From Bacteroidota bacterium (GTDB taxonomy: Bacteria > Bacteroidota > Bacteroidia > Bacteroidales > F082): a stretch of DNA of 37,095 nucleotides. The DNA lies in NCBI GenBank assembly GCA_024280235.1, contig JAJRQN010000205.1, forward strand, positions 1-37,095. The letters run 5' to 3'. Of the stretch, positions 10,256-18,364 are shown piece after piece. The notes below the pieces were generated by a model that worked only from the letters and a program-made list of their open reading frames with translations, ran no database searches and was not told the origin of the DNA. Made by a program: the position numbers and the translations under genes. Position 1 is the stretch's first letter; each line of letters begins with the position of its first letter.

Positions 10256-11332
10256 ATGTATTCTTATTCATATCTTTTTGATTTTACCCAATCCGTTTTT
10301 GAGAAAATGGGTCTTTCCACAGGGGAGGCAAGGCAGGCAGCCGACATCCTCATGCGGGCTGAATTGCGTAATATTTCAACACATGGGCTGGTGCGTCTTC
10401 CGGAGTATGTCCGTCTTTGGCAAGACAAGCGCATCACGGTAACGCCCGAATTTGTTGTAGTGCACGAAACGCCTTCCACGGCATTGGTGGATGGCGGCAA
10501 AGGGTTGGGACTAATAACGGCTCCCAAGGCCATGAATCTTGCCATCGAGAAGGCTAAAACAGCCGGCACAGGCTGGGTGGCGGTACGGAATTCTTATCAT
10601 TTTGGTATTGCCGGTTATTATGCCATGAAAGCGTTGGAACACGACATGATCGGTATCACCATGACCAATACCAACCCGTTGGTGGCTCCCACTTATTCTA
10701 AATATGGAATGTTGGGAACCAATCCCATTGCAGTGGCTATTCCGGCAGGGGAAGAGCCGCCTTTTGTAGCTGATTTTGCCACATCGCCTGTTTCGCGGGG
10801 TAAAGTGGATGTGTTTGAAAGCGAGGGAAAAGATACGCCTGATGGACTTTTGCAGGATAACCAGGGAAGTCCTACGATAGATTCCTCCATTCTCAGAAAC
10901 GGTGGCGCTTTACGAACCCTCGGTGGCGATATGGCGCATGGAGGACACAAGGGGTTTTGCCTGACTTCTATTGTGGATATTTTTTCGGCGGTTTTCTCCG
11001 GCGCTAACTTCGGGCCGACTGTGGTGCCGACACTGGGATATGTGAAAGATAAGGCTGGCGCCGAAGACAATGGCATCGGCCATTTTTTCGGAGCCATGCG
11101 TATTGATGCATTTCAAACAGCTGCTGAATTTAAAGCGGGAATGGACAAATGGATTCGAACGTTTAGGGAAGCTGAGCCGGTGGACGGAAAAGAACGTGTC
11201 ATCATCCCCGGCGACCCGGAAAGGAAATCTGAAGCAAAAAAAATGAAAGAGGGTATTGCACTAAGCAAAAAATCGTTGGACGGTCTGAAAAATGTTGCCG
11301 GGATATTTGAAATACCATTTGAAGTGCTGTAG
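10256..11332 (+). CDS. Malate/L-lactate dehydrogenase family oxidoreductase (Ldh_2)
   Basis: HGLVRLPEYV, AVRNSYHFGIAGYYAMKALEHDMIGITMTNTNPLVAPT, GTNPIAVAIPAGEEPPFVADFATSPVSRGK. Confidence 0.93.
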   Translation: MYSYSYLFDFTQSVFEKMGLSTGEARQAADILMRAELRNISTHGLVRLPEYVRLWQDKRITVTPEFVVVHETPSTALVDGGKGLGLITAPKAMNLAIEKAKTAGTGWVAVRNSYHFGIAGYYAMKALEHDMIGITMTNTNPLVAPTYSKYGMLGTNPIAVAIPAGEEPPFVADFATSPVSRGKVDVFESEGKDTPDGLLQDNQGSPTIDSSILRNGGALRTLGGDMAHGGHKGFCLTSIVDIFSAVFSGANFGPTVVPTLGYVKDKAGAEDNGIGHFFGAMRIDAFQTAAEFKAGMDKWIRTFREAEPVDGKERVIIPGDPERKSEAKKMKEGIALSKKSLDGLKNVAGIFEIPFEVL

Positions 11333-11375
11333 ATATATTTGTGAATCATTCAGGCTGATTGTTAGTTTTACTCTG

Positions 11376-11553
11376 TAGAACCTGTTTTTTTGATGTATAG
11401 TGAGCTATTGCCCATAATCGAAGAGCTTTATGCTTTAAATCCTGGAGAAAAATTTGTTTGGCTTCCCGATTAGATTTTTAGTTGGACATGGATAGAAGTT
11501 ACCGGTATTGAAAATATTATGCTAACTTTATGCTCTTGAAGAAACAGGTTCTA
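11376..11553. mobile_element. MITE-like element with 12-bp perfect terminal inverted repeats
   Basis: TAGAACCTGTTT at 11376-11387 is the exact reverse complement of AAACAGGTTCTA at 11542-11553. The outermost dinucleotide at both ends is TA, which could be a TA target duplication. No transposase inside. Confidence 0.45.
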
Positions 11554-11554
11554 A

Positions 11555-12157
11555 ATGACGATCATGGTACACCACTTTTATGAAAGTCAAAAAATTGAAA
11601 CAGGTTATTTTAGCGCTGCCGACAACTTTTACCGGCAACAGTTGGGGGCGGTAAAAACAGAGCGCTGTGATTATCACACGGAGAAAGGAAGAATTTTTCA
11701 GCGAGACGACATCGACCTGTGGCTGACGTTGGGAAGTGAAAAGATTTCGGTCAGCGAAAAAAAACGTACCCGTGATTTTAATGATCTCTACCTTGAAGTT
11801 TACAGTAAATTTCCGGACACATCCGGCTGGACTGTTCATTCCAAGGCAGACTTTTTGGCTTACTTTTTTCCGGACAGAGTATTCTGGGCCGGATTTCCAC
11901 AAATCGTTCGTTTTTGCAGGGAGAGCCTTTTTCCACAAATCTCTTCCCATTGGTTTGAGAACTTAAAATCAAACCATCTCAAAAAAAGCGCACAGAAAAA
12001 GCATACGATAAAAATCGCCGGACAGGTTTATGATGTTGTGCTCATTCAGGCTTACAACGAAAGTGATGGAAACAGTTGGTACACCATGGGTATCAGTATT
12101 CCCTTTGACATGCTAAAAGACAACCATATCAAATTCCGGATTTATCCCTTGAAATAA
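11555..12157 (+). CDS. Hypothetical protein, possibly with a nuclease-like fold
   Basis: Intact 200-aa ORF. FQRDDIDLWLTLGSEKISVSEKKRTRDFNDLYLEVYS resembles the D...(E)xK layout of PD-(D/E)XK-type proteins. An alternative ATG at 11564 is possible. Confidence 0.65.
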   Translation: MTIMVHHFYESQKIETGYFSAADNFYRQQLGAVKTERCDYHTEKGRIFQRDDIDLWLTLGSEKISVSEKKRTRDFNDLYLEVYSKFPDTSGWTVHSKADFLAYFFPDRVFWAGFPQIVRFCRESLFPQISSHWFENLKSNHLKKSAQKKHTIKIAGQVYDVVLIQAYNESDGNSWYTMGISIPFDMLKDNHIKFRIYPLK

Positions 12158-12291
12158 AATAATGTTCTTTTGGCTGTATTCTCAGCGAGTGTTGAAATCA
12201 GTGGTCATTCTGTTGTTATTCAATCGTCAACGGTTATCAGATCATGGTTTGTTCAGAATGATTGCATTTAATATTTATCTTTTCATTGCGG

Positions 12292-12492
12292 AAGGGATGG
12301 AAGCGGATAGCCCGCAGCGACACAGCGGAATGGAGGCTGGCAGAGGCATGGCGACTGCAAGAAGCCCATGGAAATGACATAGCCGACACCGCTGTGATGT
12401 GAGGACTATAAGCGAACAGCCCGGTGAGGTTTGCGTTGGCCTCCACTTCAGGCGGGTAGGCCTGAAGTGGCGTGGGGGAACCGAAGCCGCCC
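12292..12492. ncRNA. Candidate structured noncoding RNA or interspersed element (strand unresolved)
   Basis: Locally GC-rich between AT-rich flanks. Nested pairings CACAGCGG (12321-12328)/CCGCTGTG (12389-12396), GGCT (12335-12338)/AGCC (12363-12366), GCAG (12340-12343)/CTGC (12355-12358), plus a perfect 11-bp hairpin CCACTTCAGGC-gggtag-GCCTGAAGTGG (12443-12470). No convincing coding frame. Confidence 0.4.
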
Positions 12493-12566
12493 AAAATAAA
12501 CAGCCACTCCAATTCCCAATTTTATTATTTTTGTGGAATTAAATTACTAACAAAAAGCATACTGAC

Positions 12567-12929
12567 ATGGGTGTAGAACTGAAAGGCAGAATGATTAAGA
12601 AATTGCCTGTGGTAAACGGTGAGAGCCGTGCCGGAAACAAGTGGGAGAAACAGGAATTTGTGATTGAGACGGAGGAACAATATCCGAAAAAGGTGTGCAT
12701 CAGTGTGTGGGGCGACCGTGTGCGTGAGCTGGAGAAATTCCAGGAAGGCGACGTGGTGATTGCTTCGGTAAACATCGAGTCGCGCGAGTATAACGAACGC
12801 TGGTACACCGACATACGCGCCTGGCGACTGCAACGTGATGAGAGTAGCAGCCTTCCACCTCTGCCGCCGGAAGCACAAAGTGACGATTCGGCTTTGATGG
12901 ATGACGGAGCCGGCGATCTTCCGTTTTAA
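12567..12929 (+). CDS. DUF3127 domain-containing protein (OB-fold/SSB-like)
   Basis: MGVELKGRMIKKLPVVNGESRAGNKWEKQEFVIETEEQYPKKVCISVWGDRV...NIESREYNERWYTDIRAWRLQ matches DUF3127 features. Confidence 0.9.
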   Translation: MGVELKGRMIKKLPVVNGESRAGNKWEKQEFVIETEEQYPKKVCISVWGDRVRELEKFQEGDVVIASVNIESREYNERWYTDIRAWRLQRDESSSLPPLPPEAQSDDSALMDDGAGDLPF

Positions 12930-12938
12930 TCTCCCGAC

Positions 12939-13838
12939 ATGAAGAAAGAGAACCTGACAGCGCATCTCGCCGTGTTGGGTGCCAACATCATCTTCGGTCT
13001 GAATTATGTGATTGCCAAAGGTATTATGCCTCATTGGATGGAGCCGCGTGCGATTATCTTTTTCCGCGTTACAGGTGCTACAGCTGCTTTCTGGCTTGTT
13101 GAGATGCTCACGCAGCGGGAAAAAGTCGCCCGCAAAGACCTGAAGCGGATGTTTCTGCTTGCTTTTTTCGGCGTGGCGCTGAATCAGATTCTGTTTTTTG
13201 AAGGGCTGAACCTGACCACACCTATTAATGCTTCTATCATTATGGTGGGAACGCCGATTCTGGTACTTGTAATGTCGCATTTTGTAATTGGGGATAAAAT
13301 TTCGGGACGCAAACTTTTAGGAATTATCCTGGGATTTAGCGGTGCTGCCTTTCTGATTTTACGTAATGGCCATTTCACCCTCAGCTCAAATACTGCTCTG
13401 GGAAACCTGCTTGTCCTGATTAATGCTTCTTCTTACGGCCTGTTCCTCGTGATGGTGAAGCCGCTCATGTCGAAATACAGGCCACTGACGGTTATGAAGT
13501 GGGTCTTTACTTTCGGACTTATTTTTGTCATTCCCGTTTCTGTTGGGGAAGTTGTCCGTACAAATTTCAGCATCATTCCACTGAACATTTGGTTTTCTAT
13601 CATGTATGTGGTCATTTTTACCACCATTTTCGCCTATTTTCTGAACAACTATTCACTGCGACGAATCTCGCCATCTGCTAACAGTTCATACATTTACCTG
13701 CAACCGATTCTGGCCTCACTTGTAGCTATTTTTGCCGGCAAGGACAGGCTTACGCTGACAGAAATTGTGGCTTCGTTGCTGATTTTTTCGGGGGTGTATT
13801 TTGTGAATAAAAAGCGTATTCGGAAAGTAGCCGCTTAA
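12939..13838 (+). CDS. EamA/DMT-family transporter
   Basis: About ten hydrophobic segments; LGANIIFGLNYVIAKGIMP and NYSLRRISPSANSSYIYLQPILASLVAIFAGKDRLTLTEIVASLLIFSGVYFVNK. Confidence 0.92.
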   Translation: MKKENLTAHLAVLGANIIFGLNYVIAKGIMPHWMEPRAIIFFRVTGATAAFWLVEMLTQREKVARKDLKRMFLLAFFGVALNQILFFEGLNLTTPINASIIMVGTPILVLVMSHFVIGDKISGRKLLGIILGFSGAAFLILRNGHFTLSSNTALGNLLVLINASSYGLFLVMVKPLMSKYRPLTVMKWVFTFGLIFVIPVSVGEVVRTNFSIIPLNIWFSIMYVVIFTTIFAYFLNNYSLRRISPSANSSYIYLQPILASLVAIFAGKDRLTLTEIVASLLIFSGVYFVNKKRIRKVAA

Positions 13839-13895
13839 TACATATCATTTTGTATTTTAGCCTGAGCATAAAATTTTCTTTTAAAATTCTGTAAA

Positions 13896-14723
13896 ATGAG
13901 ATTCAATTTTGACTACCTGCCCAAAATAAAACATACCGGCAGCAATAATTTCTTCCTGCTGGCCGGCCCTTGTGTGATAGAAAACGAGAAGATGGCTTAT
14001 CCGATAGCCGAGCATATTCTGAAGATAACCGACCGGCTTAAAATACCATTTATTTTCAAGGCTTCCTACAAAAAAGCTAACCGTTCTCGTCTGGACTCCT
14101 TTTCGGGGATTGGAGATGAAAAAGCGCTGAAAATTCTCAGAGATATTTCTGAAAAATTTGATATTCCCGTTGTTACCGATATTCATTCGGCAAAGGAAGC
14201 ACAGCTGGCAGCAGATTATGTGGATGTGTTGCAAATTCCGGCTTTTTTGTGCCGGCAAACCGAGCTGCTACTCGCAGCCGGTAAAACAGGAAAAGTCATC
14301 AACATTAAAAAAGGGCAATTTGTTTCGGGCGAAGCCATGCGTTTTGCAGTGGAGAAAGTACAATCCACAGGCAACGAAAACATCTGGCTCACCGAGCGGG
14401 GAAACATGTTTGGCTACGGCGACCTTGTGGTGGATTACCGCAACATCCCGGCGATGCAAAGTATTGGTTTTCCGGTGATTCTCGACATTACCCACTCGCT
14501 GCAGCAACCTAACCAGAGTAGTGGTATTACGGGAGGAAACCCGCAACTTATTGAAACCATGGGACGTGCAGGCATTGCTGCCGGCGTAGATGGTATTTTT
14601 CTGGAAACACATCCGCAACCATCCATGGCCAAATCGGATGGCGCCAACATGCTTCCGTCAGACCAATTGGAAAAACTACTGGAGCATCTCGTGGAAATCA
14701 GAAAAGTGGTGAACGGGTTTTGA
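13896..14723 (+). CDS. kdsA: 3-deoxy-8-phosphooctulonate (KDO-8-P) synthase
   Basis: FLLAGPCVIENEKMAYPIAE, FKASYKKANRSRLDSFSGIGDEKALKIL, VTDIHSAKEA, ERGNMFGYGDLVVDYRNIP, LDITHSLQQPN. Confidence 0.97.
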   Translation: MRFNFDYLPKIKHTGSNNFFLLAGPCVIENEKMAYPIAEHILKITDRLKIPFIFKASYKKANRSRLDSFSGIGDEKALKILRDISEKFDIPVVTDIHSAKEAQLAADYVDVLQIPAFLCRQTELLLAAGKTGKVINIKKGQFVSGEAMRFAVEKVQSTGNENIWLTERGNMFGYGDLVVDYRNIPAMQSIGFPVILDITHSLQQPNQSSGITGGNPQLIETMGRAGIAAGVDGIFLETHPQPSMAKSDGANMLPSDQLEKLLEHLVEIRKVVNGF

Positions 14724-14867
14724 TGGTAAAGTTGTTTTAAGAAAGAGCCATGTTCCGCTATTTCCTCTCTATTGCTCGATTTATTACGCATAATACCGGA
14801 TATATTTTGGAAATCATTAGCCTTTCCCATTTACCATCCTGGAAATTATCTCAAGGTACATATCCAT

Positions 14868-16043
14868 TTACTTTTTATCAATTCCCATCAAGGCGCCGGT
14901 TTTAGGACTAATGCTAAGACGAGTGTTTTTCCTGACCGGAGCAGTGGTAACCACGCCGAGCTGTGGTACCTCAAAAGTATCGGAATAAAACGGGATGCTC
15001 CCATTGCCTACCGAAATCACGGCTTTTACAGGAATTCGGTAAAAAAGATTATCGGGGCCGGTTGTCTTTTTCCCTGCGACCTGCGTCATCGGGTTGACTA
15101 TCTGAGCTTTAACGTTCAGTAAATGTGTATTTCCATCTTTGTCAGTAAACTGCAATAACTTCCCGGATAATGTCTGTTTTTCAGGATCAAAGACAAAAGA
15201 ACGCACTACCATCTGTCGGTATTCACGACCCAGAAACAGCACCATATACTCATGTTCCAGTTTCTGTAATTCCACATCCATATAGCGGATGCCTTCGCCG
15301 TAATTCACTTCCTGATAGCCGGTAAGCAGGTTAAAGCGGCTGGTACGGATATTCTTTATCTGTTTGGCGGCATCGTTGGCACGCTCTTCTTCCGTAAGAT
15401 TCACCCAGCCGGTTTTATACAGAAATCGTTTAATGGTTACTGTGTCAATAGTTATCTTCCGGACAATGGTGTCCACTTTCTGAGCTTGCGTGTATCCGGC
15501 CTGCATGTCAAAGCCTTTCCGGTGATCTGAAAAAAGATACATCTGGCTGGAATTTTGTGAAGCAGCGGAAAGTGCGGGCTGTTTGTTTTTCAGGTCAGGT
15601 TGCTCTGTCGGGCCAAAATTCGTTAGTATGCCTGCATCGTTCAACCGGAGGCCAAAAGAACTGATCTCTTTGGAAGAACGATTTTCAGGAAAACGAACGT
15701 AAAATAGTGCAGTCGGGTCGGCAACAGTTACCGGAACTACTTTAACAGACAACAGCCGGTAATACACTTTTTTGGTTTTCATATAGTTGGTAGTACCAAG
15801 ATATTTTGTGGCGTAAGCAGCAAATGGTCCTGGGATTTCATTCACCTGCTCCATAACTACCCTAATCTTAAAAATGGTTTTTGGTAAAGCATAGTATATA
15901 CCTCCGCCCGGGGTGGCGGCCATCTGTTTTCCATTGGCTTTTGTAACCTGAAACTGATATTGGGTTTGTGCTCCAACCTGTACAAAAAGTAGAAGAAGAG
16001 GAAATAGCAGCAACATCCGCAATGTATGGACTTGTGTGTTCAT
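14868..16043 (-). CDS. DUF4831-like exported protein
   Basis: Signal peptide-like N-terminus (LLLFPLLLLFVQVGAQ), GGIYYALPKTIFKIRVVMEQVNEIPGPFAAYATKYLGTTNY, and FYRIPVKAVISVGNGSIPFYSDTFEVPQLGVVTTAP, consistent with the Bacteroidetes DUF4831 family. Confidence 0.82.
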   Translation of the reverse strand: MNTQVHTLRMLLLFPLLLLFVQVGAQTQYQFQVTKANGKQMAATPGGGIYYALPKTIFKIRVVMEQVNEIPGPFAAYATKYLGTTNYMKTKKVYYRLLSVKVVPVTVADPTALFYVRFPENRSSKEISSFGLRLNDAGILTNFGPTEQPDLKNKQPALSAASQNSSQMYLFSDHRKGFDMQAGYTQAQKVDTIVRKITIDTVTIKRFLYKTGWVNLTEEERANDAAKQIKNIRTSRFNLLTGYQEVNYGEGIRYMDVELQKLEHEYMVLFLGREYRQMVVRSFVFDPEKQTLSGKLLQFTDKDGNTHLLNVKAQIVNPMTQVAGKKTTGPDNLFYRIPVKAVISVGNGSIPFYSDTFEVPQLGVVTTAPVRKNTRLSISPKTGALMGIDKK

Positions 16044-16071
16044 AACCGTATTTGTTCTTTGTTAACGGACA

Positions 16072-16117
16072 AATTTACAAAAAATAATCCCCGAAATGCG
16101 TTATCCGGGGATTATTT
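16072..16117 (-). terminator. Rho-independent terminator downstream of the glnN transcript
   Basis: 12-bp perfect stem AAATAATCCCCG (16082-16093)/CGGGGATTATTT (16106-16117); read on the minus strand it is followed by a T-run (TTTTTTGT). Confidence 0.75.
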
Positions 16118-16174
16118 GACGGTACTGTTTTAGACGTGGGCGTTTTTTTTCAAGAGTGGATACCTAAAACGGGG

Positions 16175-18364
16175 CTATTTAATGAATAACAGTTCACGGT
16201 ATTTGGGTAAAGGCCACAGGTTGTCATCCACCAGTAGTTCCAGTTTATCCACATGGCTACGGATTTCGGCAAAGCGGGGAAGTACAGTATCGCGGTATGC
16301 CACGGCTTTTTCAGTATAGTCCTGAACCACGTTGGCTTTCTTGCGTGCTTCTATCATATCCTCCACTCCCTCTTTGATACTGGCCACATGATTGGAAATT
16401 TCCTTGATGGTATTAATTTGGTTTCGTGATAATTGTATATAAGTTTTTGAATCAAGTACATCTTGTAGTCCTTTTGTATTTTCAATCAGACGGTTTTGAT
16501 ACTGGATGGCTGTTGGTAAGATGTGATTGATGGCAAGATCGCCAAGTACACGGGCTTCAATTTGAATTTTTTTGATATATTTTTCCAGCTTGATTTCGTA
16601 GCGGGCCAAAAGCTCGGTACGGTTCATAACACGATGCTTTTCAAACAAAGCTATATTTTCTTTCGATATAAAAGCCGGCAAGGCATCCGGAGTGTTACTG
16701 TTGTTGGATAAGCCTCTTTTTGCCGCTTCTTCCAGCCACAAGGCACTGTATGAGTTACCTTCAAAGCGAATATCTTTTGAGGCTTTGATGTATTTTTTTA
16801 CCACGTTAAAAATAGCGGCATCTTTTGGTAACCCGTTTTTTATCTGTCCGGCTACTTCCGATTCGAACTTATTCATTTGGTCTGCCACAATAGTGTTCAG
16901 AACAAACATTGGCTTAGCCGTATTGGCAGTGGATCCCACAGCTCTAAATTCAAATTTGTTTCCTGTAAAAGCAAATGGTGAAGTCCGGTTTCGGTCGGTA
17001 TTGTCCAGTAAGATTTCCGGAATTTTGGGGATATTTTTAATCACATGGCGTCCATTGTGGCCGTTAAGTTCTTTGAGAATTGGCATTTCTTCAATTTCAT
17101 CCAGTATTTCAGTAATCTGTTTTCCAAGAAAGACAGAAATAACAGCAGGCGGAGCTTCGTTTGCCCCGAGGCGAAGGTCGTTTCCTTCGGAAGCCACACT
17201 TGCTCTGAGCAATTCTTCGTATTTTCGAATGGCCATTAAGATGTTGACAAGAATAGTAACAAACCGAAAGTTATCTTTTGACGTTTTGCCGGGAGAAAGC
17301 AGGTTTACCCCCGTGTTCGTAGCCAGGGACCAATTGTTATGTTTCCCCGAACCGTTAATGCCTGCATAAGGCTTTTCATGCAAAAGTACTTTAAAGTGAT
17401 GTTTGCGAGCCACTTTTTCCAGCATGTGCATGAGGAGCTGATTGTGGTCCACCGCAACATTTACCTCTTCAAACATAGGGGCGCATTCAAATTGACTTGG
17501 CGCTACTTCATTGTGTCTTGTTTTTAAAGGAATACCTAATTTATGTACCTCTATTTCAAGGTCTTGCATAAATGCCAGCGCACGGTCGTTAATCGTCCCA
17601 AAATAATGGTCTGAAAGCTGTTGGTCTTTGGCTGAGGCATGTCCGAATACAGTTTTCCCTGTCAGCACCAAGTCCGGACGTGCAGCATACAAAGCCTCAT
17701 CCACAAGAAAATATTCTTGTTCCCAACCCAGAGTAGGATATACTTTAGTAACATTTTTATCAAAATAACGACAAATCTTTGAAGCAATATTGTCAAGTGC
17801 AGCTACGGATTTCAGTAATGGTGTTTTGTAATCCAGCGATTCACCTGTATAGGAGATAAAGATAGTAGGAATACACAATGTATTGTCGAGTATAAATGCC
17901 GGAGAAGTTGGATCCCAGGCAGTATAGCCACGTGCTTCAAATGTGGAACGAATTCCGCCACTTGGAAAACTGGAAGCATCCGGCTCTTGCTGAATGAGTT
18001 CATTTCCCTGAAAATGTTCCAGTGCCAATCCATTGGAAAGCGGATTGATAAAGGCATCGTGTTTTTCAGCAGTAGAACCCGTTAGTGGATGAAACCAATG
18101 AGTATAATGGGTGGCACCTTTACTAATAGCCCAGGCTTTTATAGCTGATGCAACCTGGTCAACGGCCTTACGGTCAATACTTTGCCCCATTTCAACAGCT
18201 TCCATAACAGCATGGTAAGCTTCCTCGGTGAGGTATTCATGCATAACGGACTGATTGAAGGTCATTGAGCCAAAATAGTCAGATGCCTTGTTAGAAGGAT
18301 ACTTAACTTTTTTAACTTTACGGTTAAGTGTTTTCTCCAGCGCAATAAATCTAAATGTTGCCAT
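16175..18364 (-). CDS. glnN: Type III glutamine synthetase
   Basis: 729 aa; NQSVMHEYLTEEAY, THYTHWFHPLTGSTAEKHDAF, LGWEQEYFLVDEALY, KTRHNEVAPSQFECAP, GINGSGKHNNWSLAT, RLGANEAPPAVISVFLG, NRTSPFAFTGNKFEFRAVGS. Confidence 0.97.
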   Translation of the reverse strand: MATFRFIALEKTLNRKVKKVKYPSNKASDYFGSMTFNQSVMHEYLTEEAYHAVMEAVEMGQSIDRKAVDQVASAIKAWAISKGATHYTHWFHPLTGSTAEKHDAFINPLSNGLALEHFQGNELIQQEPDASSFPSGGIRSTFEARGYTAWDPTSPAFILDNTLCIPTIFISYTGESLDYKTPLLKSVAALDNIASKICRYFDKNVTKVYPTLGWEQEYFLVDEALYAARPDLVLTGKTVFGHASAKDQQLSDHYFGTINDRALAFMQDLEIEVHKLGIPLKTRHNEVAPSQFECAPMFEEVNVAVDHNQLLMHMLEKVARKHHFKVLLHEKPYAGINGSGKHNNWSLATNTGVNLLSPGKTSKDNFRFVTILVNILMAIRKYEELLRASVASEGNDLRLGANEAPPAVISVFLGKQITEILDEIEEMPILKELNGHNGRHVIKNIPKIPEILLDNTDRNRTSPFAFTGNKFEFRAVGSTANTAKPMFVLNTIVADQMNKFESEVAGQIKNGLPKDAAIFNVVKKYIKASKDIRFEGNSYSALWLEEAAKRGLSNNSNTPDALPAFISKENIALFEKHRVMNRTELLARYEIKLEKYIKKIQIEARVLGDLAINHILPTAIQYQNRLIENTKGLQDVLDSKTYIQLSRNQINTIKEISNHVASIKEGVEDMIEARKKANVVQDYTEKAVAYRDTVLPRFAEIRSHVDKLELLVDDNLWPLPKYRELLFIK

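Noticed and set aside
12162-12377. 71-aa ORF overlapping the structured segment
   Set aside because: Low-complexity, family-less translation (EGMEADSPQRHSGMEAGRGMATARSPWK) over a region with strong pairing; more likely noncoding.
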